A DNA stretch of 64,000 nt from DAONJL01 sp035405645 [NCBI: bacterium] (GTDB taxonomy: Bacteria > JAGOBX01 > DAONJL01): assembly GCA_035405645.1 (NCBI GenBank), contig DAONJL010000006.1, positions 10,921 through 74,920 on the forward strand. The letters run 5' to 3'. The notes beneath the pieces were generated by a model. It worked only from the letters and a program-made list of their open reading frames with translations. It was not told where the DNA came from and made no database searches. Numbering within the stretch: the first letter of the stretch is position 1; every line of letters begins with the position of its first letter. Positions 54,986 to 63,799 of the stretch are shown here, piece by piece. The position numbers were made by a program, and so were the translations under genes.

Positions 54986-57351
54986 ATCTAATAAATTACA
55001 CAAAACCAGCACAATATACAAATAATGAAATAAATCTAACAAAAAAAGAATGGACATATAATGATTATAAAATATTGTTAGTTTTTCCTGATACTTATGA
55101 TGTAGGAATGTCGCATTATGGTTTTTTACTCATTTTTGAGCAATTATCAAGAATGAAAAATGTAATCGTTGATAGAATTTTTATGCCTTATCCTGATTAT
55201 TACAATTTTTTATTAAATAATAAAAATAATTTTCGTTCATTACATTACAAAAAACATTTTAAAGAATTTGATTTAATTGCAGTTTCTTTTGCTTATGAAT
55301 TATCATATATAAATTTTATAAAGATACTTGAACTTAGCGAAATAAAATATTTTAATTACGAACGAGAAAATAAACCCTTAATAATAGCGGGTGGGCTTTG
55401 TGTGTATCATCCTGAAATATTAAAAGATGTAGTTGATTTTTTTTATATAGGAGAATCAGAATTTTTACTTGAAAAAATTATAAATCATTTAATAGAACAT
55501 AAAAATCAGAAAAAAGAAAAAATTTTATTATCATTAAAACAATTTGAAAATTTATATATACCAAATATAAAAGAAGAAAGTAAAAAATATAGTTCAGCAA
55601 AATTATATAATAATTTTACACGACAATTAGTTCCATTAACAAAAATAATTCACAATCGCGGTTTAATAGAAATAATGCGTGGTTGTTTGAATAATTGTAG
55701 ATTTTGTCAACCTGGTTATGTTTATAGACCATTGCGAATTTTATCAGTTGATGAAATTTACGAATTAACAAAAGAATTATATTATTCAACAGGTTATGAA
55801 GAAATAACATATTTATCATTAAGTCCATCTGATTATATTTATATAAATGAGTTAATAATCAAAATATTACCATTTATAAAAGAGAAAAAAATATCAATAT
55901 CATTTCCATCACAGCGAATAGATAAATTAGATAATGAATTATGTAATTTTTTAATGCAAGGAAAGAAATCAGGATTAACATTAGCAATAGAAGCAGGTAC
56001 ACAAAAATTAAGAGATAAAATAAATAAACAAATAACAGAAGAAGAGATTTATAATGGAGTGAAATATGCAATAAAACATAAATGGCGAAAAATAAAATTT
56101 TATTTTATGATTGGTTTACCAGATGAAACAGAAGATGATATAAATTCAATGATAAATTTAATAAATAAAATATCGTATGATTTCAAAAAAGAAATAACAC
56201 AATTTAATATAACATTGTCAAATTTTATACCAAAACCACACACACCATTTGAAAATTTAATTATTAATTCAATATCAGAATTAACAGAAAAGATAAAGAT
56301 AATAAAAAGTAGAATAAAATCCAGAAAAATAAATATATCATTTACAGACCCATATCAATCACATTTAGAATATATTTTTTCAACAGGAAATAATGAAGTG
56401 ATTAAAAATTTGATTAAATATATAGAAAAAGAAAAATATTTAATATTACAGGATAGAAGTGAATATTTTAAAAAAGAAAGTTGGGAAAATTTTATAAAAG
56501 AAAATTTTGATTTAAGAGGGAACTGGTCAAAAATAGATATAGGTATATCAAAAGAATATTTTAAAAATGAATATGAAAAATTTAAAAAAGAAAAAATAAC
56601 AAAAAGTTGTTTTGAAAATAATTGTTCTGGTTGCGGAATAAATTTTTGTCGATTAAAAGAAATAATAAAAATGAAAAGTGAGAAAGAGAATAAAAATTTA
56701 GAAATAGAAAAAAGTGAAAAATTACAAAATGAAAAAATAAAATATAGAATTGAATATAAAAGAACAGAACAATTACAATATTTATCAGTAACAGAAATAC
56801 AAAATTTATGGAATAGAATATTAAGACAATTAGATATAAAATTATCATATTCACAGGGCTTTAATCAACAACCTGAAATGACATTCAGCCCTGCATTACC
56901 AGTTGGTATTTTAAGTAATAAAGAATATATAGAATTTTTTACACGAGAAGAAATTAATATAGATTTAATAAAAGAAAAAATAAATTCAATAATAAAAAAT
57001 ATATTTCAAATAAAAAGTATAACAAAAATTTCAAATGAAGAAATAAACGAAATAAATATAAGTAATGGAGTAATAGAATATATAATTGAATTTGAAGAAG
57101 AAGCAAAAATAGAAGAAGAAATAAATAAAATAAGTAAAATAGAAAATTTAGAATTTATTAATGAAAAAGGAAAGAAGAAAGAATATGAAATAAAAAAATT
57201 TATAAAAGAAATAAAAATTGAAGATAATAAATTAATTTTAAAAATAAAAATAATAAACAGAGAAACAATACCAATAATAAAATTTTTAAAAGAATATTTC
57301 GAAATAAATAAAATAAATCAAGTAATAAAAAATGATATAATCATAACTTAA
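54982..57351 (+). CDS. Radical SAM protein with B12-binding-like and DUF2344 domains
   Basis: 789 residues. An N-terminal B12-binding-like region (VFPDTYDVGMSHYGF, IIAGGLCVYHPEI) is followed by a radical SAM core with CLNNCRFC, EAGTQKLRDKINK and FYFMIGLPDETEDD. A Cys cluster near residue 555 (CFENNCSGCGINFC) leads to a C-terminal DUF2344 domain (YRIEYKRTEQLQYLSVTEIQNLWNRILRQ region, then FSPALPVGI). This fusion is widespread near rodA, rng and rplU, possibly linked to RNA or ribosome modification. Overlaps rodA in ATGA. Confidence 0.88.
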   Translation: MNLINYTKPAQYTNNEINLTKKEWTYNDYKILLVFPDTYDVGMSHYGFLLIFEQLSRMKNVIVDRIFMPYPDYYNFLLNNKNNFRSLHYKKHFKEFDLIAVSFAYELSYINFIKILELSEIKYFNYERENKPLIIAGGLCVYHPEILKDVVDFFYIGESEFLLEKIINHLIEHKNQKKEKILLSLKQFENLYIPNIKEESKKYSSAKLYNNFTRQLVPLTKIIHNRGLIEIMRGCLNNCRFCQPGYVYRPLRILSVDEIYELTKELYYSTGYEEITYLSLSPSDYIYINELIIKILPFIKEKKISISFPSQRIDKLDNELCNFLMQGKKSGLTLAIEAGTQKLRDKINKQITEEEIYNGVKYAIKHKWRKIKFYFMIGLPDETEDDINSMINLINKISYDFKKEITQFNITLSNFIPKPHTPFENLIINSISELTEKIKIIKSRIKSRKINISFTDPYQSHLEYIFSTGNNEVIKNLIKYIEKEKYLILQDRSEYFKKESWENFIKENFDLRGNWSKIDIGISKEYFKNEYEKFKKEKITKSCFENNCSGCGINFCRLKEIIKMKSEKENKNLEIEKSEKLQNEKIKYRIEYKRTEQLQYLSVTEIQNLWNRILRQLDIKLSYSQGFNQQPEMTFSPALPVGILSNKEYIEFFTREEINIDLIKEKINSIIKNIFQIKSITKISNEEINEINISNGVIEYIIEFEEEAKIEEEINKISKIENLEFINEKGKKKEYEIKKFIKEIKIEDNKLILKIKIINRETIPIIKFLKEYFEINKINQVIKNDIIIT

Positions 57352-57610
57352 TGATTTAATAAAATTTTACAAAAAATAATAATATTTTTGATTGATGAAA
57401 ATAATGAATTTAAAAATTTTAAAATAAGGAAAGAATTAAAAAATAATTACAAAAAGTAAAAAGAAAAAATAAGATTTTAAAATTGGAAAATTGAAAGTAT
57501 GAGTTATTAAATTTAGTATGAGATTGGATATATATTTCCTATCAGGGCCGCTGTATTTTAAAATGAGCAGTTTGCATCAGAATTGAATGTATCAAGATAA
57601 TTAAAAGTAT
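57352..57610. other. Intergenic stretch without recognisable gene
   Basis: About 260 bases after the radical SAM gene. Mostly A+T-rich with stops in all frames. A short patch near 57541-57580 is richer in G+C than its surroundings but matches nothing I know. Together with the decayed toxin next to it, this looks like eroding sequence. Confidence 0.5.
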
Positions 57611-57910
57611 TTATTGATATTTAATCTTATGAAGTAAATTTTCATAAATATCTTTAGGCAAACCATATACTATAATTTCAACAGTAGATATTTTTTTTAA
57701 AAAGTTTATACACCACACGATATTTACTGAATTTAAGTTTAAAGTAATCTTTCAGAGAACTTCTTAAATGTTTTCCATTTTTTCAGGATCAATTAACAAT
57801 CTTTTTTTAATTGTTTTCAAAATTATTTTAACATCACATTGAGATAATTTTTCGAGTTATTATTGTGCATATTTCGAATATACAATTTTATATTCCATAT
57901 TTTTTTCCAT
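57611..57910 (-). pseudogene. Decayed RelE/ParE-type toxin
   Basis: Directly after the antitoxin on the minus strand. From ATG (57898, or 57910 with AAGAAG upstream) it reads MEYKIVYSKYAQ, then two adjacent stop codons (TAATAA, 57857-57862), then LEKLSQCDVKIILKTIKKRLLIDPEKM. A frameshift leads to KHLRSSLKDYFKLKFSKYR and VVYKLFKK, and a second to STVEIIVYGLPKDIYENLL. The order and motifs (DPEK, L-SLKDY, FSKYRVVYK) are those of RelE toxins. Two stops and at least two frameshifts make it inactive. Confidence 0.82.
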
Positions 57911-57919
57911 TTCTTCTTG

Positions 57920-58165
57920 CTATAACAATTTGCCTTTAATCTTTTTGCTTTCTTTAACCATTTCTGACGGGAAATAATCTTCAGCAATTTCAATCAACTC
58001 TTGCATATTCTGATATTTTTTGAAGTTAATAAGAACGCCAAAAGGTTTGTCACGATTAACAATTATAATTTCTTCATCGTAATTTTCTTTTAATAAACTT
58101 GGAATATTATTTCTAAATTCTGTAACTCCCATAATTATAGAATCCTGTTTTATTTTAAACGGCAT
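57920..58165 (-). CDS. Phd/YefM-type antitoxin
   Basis: 81 residues. The N-terminal DNA-binding part has MGVTEFRNNIPSLLKEN and VNRDKPFGVLINFKKYQ, typical of Phd/YefM; the C-terminus is the toxin-binding tail. TAAGGAG stands 7 bases before the ATG, so it should still be translated. Its toxin partner downstream is a pseudogene. An orphan antitoxin may still bind its promoter or block related toxins. Confidence 0.85.
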   Translation of the reverse strand: MPFKIKQDSIIMGVTEFRNNIPSLLKENYDEEIIIVNRDKPFGVLINFKKYQNMQELIEIAEDYFPSEMVKESKKIKGKLL

Positions 58166-58357
58166 ATAAATTCTCCTTATAATTTAATTTAAATGTTCAG
58201 TAAAAAATTTGATTTCTCAATTAATTATTATTTTTTCAAAAAATATCATAGACAAAATATATATTTTTCTGGCAAATTTCAAATAATATATTTTAGATAT
58301 TAATTAAGAATAAAATATTCTATTATTGAAAATTTCCAATATAAAAAATCATTTAAC

Positions 58358-58385
58358 TTGACAAAAGAGAAAAATGCATTATAAT
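58358..58385 (+). promoter_or_regulatory. Promoter of the molybdopterin operon
   Basis: TTGACA (58358-58363), a 16-base spacer and TATAAT (58380-58385), both perfect. The upstream-most in-frame ATG of moeA (58384) overlaps the -10 element, which rules it out as start. Confidence 0.8.
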
Positions 58386-58413
58386 GAACATTAAAATGCA
58401 AAGAGGTAAAAAA

Positions 58414-59625
58414 ATGATTTCATATTTTGAAGCACTTAAAATAATAAATAAAAAAATAAAAGAATTAAATAAAATCGAGGAAAGAAATATAATTGAAGCA
58501 GATAAATATATTTGTGCAGAGAATATTTATGCAGATATAAATTTACCATCATTTAATAAATCAATAAGAGATGGATTTGCAGTAAAAACAAATCAAATAA
58601 AATTAAATCAAAAATATAAAATAATAGGTGATATAAGTGCAGGAAGTAAAATTGAAAAAATAAAAAAACCATTAGAAAATCAGGCTTATACAATAATGAC
58701 AGGAGCAGAAATACCGAGTTGGGCTGATGCAGTTATTCAATTTGAAGATGCAATTATAAATAATGAATTTGTAATTTTTAAAAAATTACCAGAAAAAAAT
58801 CAGTTTATTATTCGTAAAGGTTCATATATAAAAGAAAACCAATTACTAATTAAAAAAGGGACAGAAATAAATAAATTTAACATATATTCAATATTAAGTG
58901 CAGGTAAAACAAGAATTAAGGTAAATAAAAAACCTGAAATAAGTTTGATAATAACAGGTGATGAAATAGTAGAAATAACTAAAAAACCGATAAATTCACA
59001 GGTTCGTGATATTAATTCATTTCTTTTAAAATTTTTAATAAAACAAAATAACCTAAAATTAAAATATTTTAAGAGAGAAAAAGATAATAAAGAAAACATA
59101 AAAAATAGTATATTAAAAGGATTAGAAAGTAGTGAAATAATATTAGTAGTAGGCGGTGTAAGTATGGGCAAATATGATTTTGTCCATATTGTAATAAAAG
59201 AATTATGTAAAGAAATTTTATTTCATAAAATATTTATAAAACCTGGGAAACCAATAATAATAGGTAAATATAAAGAAGATAAAATAATAATAGGAATACC
59301 AGGCAATCCATTAGCAAGTTTAGTAAATTTTGAAATAATAATAAAACCATTAATAAAAAAGATGTCTGGCTATAAAGAAATAAATCCAAATTTTTGTTAT
59401 GCTAAATTATTAGAAGAATATAAAAAAACAGATGATAGATTAGAATTTGTGCCGAGTATATTTTTTTCAAAAGATAATGAAAATTATTTAAAACCAATAA
59501 ATTTTATTGATTCTGGTGATGTGATTTCAATAACAAAAGCAAATTCTATTGGTATATTTGAAGGTAGAAAAAACAGTATAATTAAAAAAGAGAAAAAAAT
59601 AAAATTAATTTATAGTGGTGAGTAA
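58414..59625 (+). CDS. moeA: Molybdopterin molybdenumtransferase MoeA
   Basis: 403 residues from the ATG at 58414, 6 bases after AGAGGT; the first in-frame ATG (58384) lies within the promoter -10. Domain order is normal: LPSFNKSIRDGFAVK, ISAGSKIEKI, YTIMTGAEIPSWADAVIQFED, ITGDEI, VVGGVSMGKYDF, KPGKPIIIGKY and GIPGNPLASLVNFE. It inserts molybdate (or tungstate) into adenylylated molybdopterin. First of four cofactor genes. Confidence 0.95.
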   Translation: MISYFEALKIINKKIKELNKIEERNIIEADKYICAENIYADINLPSFNKSIRDGFAVKTNQIKLNQKYKIIGDISAGSKIEKIKKPLENQAYTIMTGAEIPSWADAVIQFEDAIINNEFVIFKKLPEKNQFIIRKGSYIKENQLLIKKGTEINKFNIYSILSAGKTRIKVNKKPEISLIITGDEIVEITKKPINSQVRDINSFLLKFLIKQNNLKLKYFKREKDNKENIKNSILKGLESSEIILVVGGVSMGKYDFVHIVIKELCKEILFHKIFIKPGKPIIIGKYKEDKIIIGIPGNPLASLVNFEIIIKPLIKKMSGYKEINPNFCYAKLLEEYKKTDDRLEFVPSIFFSKDNENYLKPINFIDSGDVISITKANSIGIFEGRKNSIIKKEKKIKLIYSGE

Positions 59626-59628
59626 GAA

Positions 59629-60552
59629 GTGAAAGATAATCAAATAAAGTATTTAAGAATATCAGTAACAGATAGATGCAATTTAAGATGTAAATATTGT
59701 ATGCCAGAAAATGGAATAAACTTAATTTCTCATAATGATATTTTAAGATACGAAGAAATAATAAGACTGATGAAAATATTTGAAAAAATAGGAATAAAAA
59801 AATTTAGAATAACAGGAGGTGAACCATTAGTTAGAAAAGGAATAATAAATTTTTTAAAAGAAATAGAAAATTTTAATATTTATTTAACAACAAATTTGAA
59901 TGTAGAAAAAAATATGATTGAAGAATTAAACAAAATAAAAATAAAAGGAATAAATATAAGTCTTGATTCATTAAAACCAGAAATATATAAATATCTTACT
60001 GGTAGTGATAAATTAAATCAAGTTATAGAAAATATCAGATTATTAGAAAATTTAGAAAAAAAAATAAATGTTGTAATAATAAGAAATGTAAACGATAACG
60101 AAATTTTTGATTTTATTAATTTTTCAATAAAAAATAATGTGATTGTCAGATTTATAGAAAAAATGAATATGATAAATGAAGATTTTAAATATGTTTCAAA
60201 TCAAGAAATAATAGAACAATTTAGAAAAAAAGGAATAATAGAAGATGAATATGAATATACAGAAAATCATACAACAAAATATTATAAAATAAGAAATAGT
60301 AATTTAAAGATTGGATTTATAAATGCACAGACAGAACCATTTTGTTCTTACTGTGATAAATTAAGATTAACATCTGATGGAAGATTATTATTATGTTTGT
60401 TTGATAATAATGGATTTGATTTAAAGGAAAAAATTAGGAAAAATAATAAAGATGAAGAAGTAGAAAAATTTTTAAAAGAAATAATAAAAGAAAAAAAAAC
60501 AAAAAAAATAAAGAATGAAAATGAGATAAAAATGTATGCAATTGGTGGGTGA
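59629..60552 (+). CDS. moaA: GTP 3',8-cyclase MoaA
   Basis: 307 residues with GTG start and GGTGAG upstream in the end of moeA. N-terminal cluster CNLRCKYC, then FRITGGEPLVRKGI and NISLDSLKPEIY; C-terminal second cluster CSYC and, 14 residues after it, LLLC. The protein ends in Gly-Gly, essential for activity. It makes 3',8-cyclo-GTP, the first step of molybdopterin synthesis. Confidence 0.96.
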   Translation: MKDNQIKYLRISVTDRCNLRCKYCMPENGINLISHNDILRYEEIIRLMKIFEKIGIKKFRITGGEPLVRKGIINFLKEIENFNIYLTTNLNVEKNMIEELNKIKIKGINISLDSLKPEIYKYLTGSDKLNQVIENIRLLENLEKKINVVIIRNVNDNEIFDFINFSIKNNVIVRFIEKMNMINEDFKYVSNQEIIEQFRKKGIIEDEYEYTENHTTKYYKIRNSNLKIGFINAQTEPFCSYCDKLRLTSDGRLLLCLFDNNGFDLKEKIRKNNKDEEVEKFLKEIIKEKKTKKIKNENEIKMYAIGG

Positions 60553-60585
60553 AAATTTTATATAAAAAAAATAAGGTGAAAAATT

Positions 60586-61494
60586 ATGGCGAAATTAACA
60601 CATTTAGATAATGAAGGAAATATAAAAATGGTAAATATCTCAGGGAAAAATATAAGTGAACGAAAAGCAGTAGCAATTGGTGAAATAATAATGAAACCAG
60701 CAACAATAAAAAAAATAAAAGTAAATAAAACACCAAAAGGAAATGTAATAACAACAGCAAAAATAGCAGGAATAATGGCAGCAAAACAAACATATAATAT
60801 TATACCACTCTGTCATAACATTCAAATATCAAATATTGATTTAAATTTTGAAATTCAGGAAGATAGAATAAAAATAAAATCAGAAGTAATAGCAAATGAT
60901 AAAACAGGCGCAGAAATGGAAGCATTAAATGGAGTATCAGTAGCAGCATTAACAATTTATGATATGTTAAAAGCAATTGATAAAAATATGATAATAACAA
61001 ATATTACACTATTAGAAAAGAGTGGAGGCAAGACAAAAATAATAACAGGAAAAATATTGAGTATAAATATAAGTGAAAAACGAGGGACTGCAAAAAAACC
61101 AGTATCAGAAGCAAAACTAATAGAAAATTATGGAATTGAAAATGATGCACATTCAGAAAAGAATTCAATTAGACAGGTAAGTATATTAAGTTCACATTCA
61201 ATAGAAAAAATGAAGAACAAAAAATTAAAAATAAATTATGGTGATTTTGGGGAAAATATTGATGTAGATATAATAGATATATATAAATTACCTTTAAATA
61301 CAGAAATAGAATTTTTATCAGGAGCAAAATTAGTTGTTTCAAAAATAGGGAAAGAATGTCACAATCATTGCAATATCTATAAAACAGTAGGAAAATGTAT
61401 TATGCCAATAGAAGGGATTTTTTGCAAAGTAATAAAAGGCGGAAAAATTCAAGTTGGCGAATTATTTAAAATAATAATCAAAGAAAAAAAATAG
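60586..61494 (+). CDS. moaC: MoaC-MOSC fusion protein
   Basis: 302 residues in two domains. Residues 1-155 are MoaC: KGNVITTAKIAGIMAAKQT, IIPLCHNIQIS and GAEMEALNGVSVAALTIYDM, which converts cyclo-GTP to cPMP. Residues 156-302 are a MOSC domain with NDAHSEKNSIRQVSIL and the Cys-rich GKECHNHCNIYK and GKCIMPIEGIFCKVIKGG. MOSC domains occur in Moco sulfurases and carriers and probably bind cofactor or sulfur here. The family is usually seen as two genes or as MOSC-MogA. AAGGTGA precedes the ATG. Confidence 0.92.
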   Translation: MAKLTHLDNEGNIKMVNISGKNISERKAVAIGEIIMKPATIKKIKVNKTPKGNVITTAKIAGIMAAKQTYNIIPLCHNIQISNIDLNFEIQEDRIKIKSEVIANDKTGAEMEALNGVSVAALTIYDMLKAIDKNMIITNITLLEKSGGKTKIITGKILSINISEKRGTAKKPVSEAKLIENYGIENDAHSEKNSIRQVSILSSHSIEKMKNKKLKINYGDFGENIDVDIIDIYKLPLNTEIEFLSGAKLVVSKIGKECHNHCNIYKTVGKCIMPIEGIFCKVIKGGKIQVGELFKIIIKEKK

Positions 61495-61504
61495 GAGAAA
61501 AAAA

Positions 61505-61975
61505 ATGCGAGTTGGAATTTTAACTATAAGTGATACAAGAAGTTTTGATAATGATGAATCAGGAAAGTATATAAATAATTATTTTAAAAAGAAGAAGTAT
61601 GAAATATGTTTTTATGAAATAGTAAAAGATGAAGAAAAACAGATAATTGTTGCATTAAAAAAATTTTTAAAAGGGAAAATTGATTTAATAATAACAACAG
61701 GCGGAACAGGAGTAGCGGTTCGTGATGTGACACCAGAAGTAACGAAAAAGGTAATAAAAAAAGAGGTTCCTGGCATAGCAGAAGCAATAAGAAATTTTTC
61801 ATTAAAAAAAAATAAAAATGCAATGTTATCAAGAGGAATAGCAGGAATAGTAGATAAGACATTAATAATAAATTTACCTGGCAGTAAAAATGCAGTAAGT
61901 GAAATATTACCATATATAATTGAACCAATCGAACATTGTATTGATTTACTTAATGGAAAAACAGCGCATTATTAA
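61505..61975 (+). CDS. mogA: Molybdopterin adenylyltransferase MogA/MoaB
   Basis: 156 residues. GILTISDTRSFDNDESGKYI, LIITTGGTGVAVRDVTPE and INLPGSKNAVSE are conserved. It adenylylates molybdopterin before MoeA acts. AGGAG precedes the ATG. moaE, moaD and moeB are not in the window, nor is any molybdenum or tungsten enzyme. Confidence 0.94.
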   Translation: MRVGILTISDTRSFDNDESGKYINNYFKKKKYEICFYEIVKDEEKQIIVALKKFLKGKIDLIITTGGTGVAVRDVTPEVTKKVIKKEVPGIAEAIRNFSLKKNKNAMLSRGIAGIVDKTLIINLPGSKNAVSEILPYIIEPIEHCIDLLNGKTAHY

Positions 61976-62199
61976 ATGGGGTCAGACGTCCTTAAAGTAC
62001 TTAAAATTAAAAGAAAAACCAGATAAAATATAGAATAAAAAAATTTATTGGGTAAAGATAAACAATATTAAATATTCTAAAATTAATGGAAAAAATAAAA
62101 AATTTAATTTTTTAAAAACAAACAAATTTTTATTTCATTTAAGAAAAAAGGATAGAATAAATATAGACCAAAAAAATAAAAAAAATTTTAAAAAAGGTA
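61976..62199. other. Intergenic region before mraZ, nothing coding
   Basis: The gap between mogA and mraZ is 304 bases; the last 80 hold the mraZ promoter and leader. The rest is A+T-rich and without open frames. A short GGGGTCAGACGTCC at 61978-61991 stands out by composition right after the mogA stop; similar strings flank REP-type transposases in other genomes, but no transposase is here. Confidence 0.4.
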
Positions 62200-62227
62200 T
62201 TGACAAAATGGGAAAATGTGGTATAAT
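62200..62227 (+). promoter_or_regulatory. Promoter of the mraZ division cluster
   Basis: TTGACA (62200-62205), a 16-base spacer, an extended-10 TG at 62219-62220 and TATAAT (62222-62227): one of the strongest promoters in the window. Confidence 0.85.
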
Positions 62228-62235
62228 ATATAGTA

Positions 62236-62252
62236 AAAGTGGTAAAAAGTAG
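62236..62252 (+). promoter_or_regulatory. Candidate MraZ operator
   Basis: AAAGTGG (62236-62242) and AAAGTAG (62246-62252), direct repeats 10 bases apart just downstream of the -10 element. MraZ of Mollicutes binds AAAGTG-type repeats with a 3-base gap, and MraZ of E. coli binds TGGG-type repeats. The site suits autorepression by the mraZ product. Confidence 0.6.
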
Positions 62253-62279
62253 AAATATAAGGTTGGTTAATTTTAGTTA

Positions 62280-62747
62280 ATGGTAATTGATAATTTTAAC
62301 TATAATTTTAATTTTTCAGGAACTTATAGCCATACGATAGATGGCAAGAATAGATTTTTATTCCCATCAAGATTAAGAGAAATATTAGATAAATTTAATG
62401 TAAAAGATTTGTTAATTACTGCTGCATTACCTTCAGAGCAGTATTTACTAATTTTTCCAGAAATAGTATTTCAGGATTATATAAAGTCCTGGATGTCTGT
62501 GGACAAAGGACAGCGGAATCCTGAAAATGTATTAATCGAAAGGTGGTTTAGAAGTAATGCGTTTCCCGTTCAACTGGATAAAGTAGGACGGATATTGATA
62601 CCACAAAACTTATTGGAAGAAAAAAAAATACAGAAAAATATTTATCTAATAGGAAACGGGAACAAAATAGAAATCTGGGATAAGGAAGTCTTTGAAAATG
62701 AATTAAGTAGAATGAGGGAAACGCTTACTAATCTAAAAATTGAATGA
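62280..62747 (+). CDS. mraZ: Transcriptional regulator MraZ
   Basis: 155 residues, two AbrB-like SpoVT domains: FSGTYSHTIDGKNRFLFPSRLRE and FPVQLDKVGRILIPQNLLE. It represses its own division-cell wall cluster. It is first in the cluster, with a candidate operator 30-45 bases before the ATG. Overlaps rsmH by 8 bases. Confidence 0.95.
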   Translation: MVIDNFNYNFNFSGTYSHTIDGKNRFLFPSRLREILDKFNVKDLLITAALPSEQYLLIFPEIVFQDYIKSWMSVDKGQRNPENVLIERWFRSNAFPVQLDKVGRILIPQNLLEEKKIQKNIYLIGNGNKIEIWDKEVFENELSRMRETLTNLKIE

Positions 62748-63669
62748 AAAAATACATAAGCCAGTATTATTAAAAGAAGTAATTGAATATTTAAAAATAG
62801 AAGAAAATGGAATATATATTGATGCAACAGCAGGATATGGTGGACATTCAGAAGAAATAGTAAAACGATTAAAAAATGGAAAATTATATTGTATAGAGCA
62901 AGATGAAAATGCAGCAGAATATTTAAAAGATAAATTTAAAAATAATAAAAAGATAGAAATAATAACCGATAATTTTAAAATTATTGGTTTGTTCTTTGAA
63001 AATAATAGCATAAATGGTGTCCTTTTTGATTTAGGAGTATCTTCACCACAACTTGATATAAACGATCGAGGATTTAGTTTTAGAACGAATGCTTTACTTG
63101 ATATGCGAATGAATCAAAAGAACAGTTTAACTGCCTTTGAAATTGTAAATTATTTTGATTTTCAAACATTAGGTTATATAATTAAGACATATAGTGAAGA
63201 GCGCCTTTACAAACAGATAGCAAAAGAGATAATAAAGGTTAGAGAGAAAAAGTTCATCAGGACAACATTTGAATTAGCAGAGATAGTGAGAAATGTTTAT
63301 AAAAGAGCGGGGTATTTTAAATCAAAAATTGACCCAGCAACAAAAACATTTCAGGCAATAAGAATATATGTAAATGATGAACTCACAGCATTAAAAGAGG
63401 CATTAAAAGGCGTGATACCAAAATTAGTTTCAAAAGGCAGGATAGTTGTTATTTCATTTCATTCATTAGAGGACAGGATAGTAAAAAATTTTTTTAGAGA
63501 AAAAAGTAGAGATTGTAAATGTAATTTGAAAATAAATAAAGAGTGTAGGTGTGGAATAAAAAAAGAGTTAGAAATAATAACAAAACATCCGATAGAAGCG
63601 GATGAAGAAGAGGTAATAAAAAACAAAAGGGCACGGAGCGCTAAATTGCGATGTGCTGAAAAAGTATAA
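62740..63669 (+). CDS. rsmH: 16S rRNA (cytosine1402-N4)-methyltransferase RsmH
   Basis: 309 residues. Start is the TTG at 62740, inside the end of mraZ; it gives NEKIHKPVLLKEVIEYL, the family N-terminus, and no in-frame ATG is near. SAM-binding DATAGYGGHSEEI, LFDLGVSSPQLD, RGFSFR, KTFQAIRIYVNDEL and VVISFHSLEDRIVK are present, with a C-terminal Cys group (CKCN, CRCG). It methylates C1402 of 16S rRNA. Confidence 0.96.
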   Translation: MNEKIHKPVLLKEVIEYLKIEENGIYIDATAGYGGHSEEIVKRLKNGKLYCIEQDENAAEYLKDKFKNNKKIEIITDNFKIIGLFFENNSINGVLFDLGVSSPQLDINDRGFSFRTNALLDMRMNQKNSLTAFEIVNYFDFQTLGYIIKTYSEERLYKQIAKEIIKVREKKFIRTTFELAEIVRNVYKRAGYFKSKIDPATKTFQAIRIYVNDELTALKEALKGVIPKLVSKGRIVVISFHSLEDRIVKNFFREKSRDCKCNLKINKECRCGIKKELEIITKHPIEADEEEVIKNKRARSAKLRCAEKV

Positions 63670-63673
63670 AAAT

Positions 63674-63770
63674 ATCCTAAATTCTGTGCTGCGGGAGACA
63701 GATTTAATTTGAAGTAAGTAGCAGAAAAAAGAAAAAGTAGTAAAAAAATGAAGAGCACAGAATTTAGGAT
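63674..63770 (+). repeat. 17-bp perfect inverted repeat between rsmH and ftsL
   Basis: ATCCTAAATTCTGTGCT (63674-63690) is repeated in inverse at 63754-63770, around a 63-base loop that begins GCGGGAGACAGATTT. Shorter internal pairing (CTGC 63689-63692 with GCAG 63721-63724) is an alternative fold. There is no T-run, so it is not a normal terminator. It is more G+C-rich in its arms than the neighbouring sequence. It may be a structured RNA or a small mobile-element relic. Confidence 0.75.
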
Positions 63771-63799
63771 TTTAATATTTTATAAAAAGGTGATAAAAA

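Noticed and set aside
58384-58413. Upstream ATG codons (58384, 58396) as moeA start
   Set aside because: The first overlaps the promoter -10 and the second lacks a ribosome binding site; AGAGGT fits the ATG at 58414.
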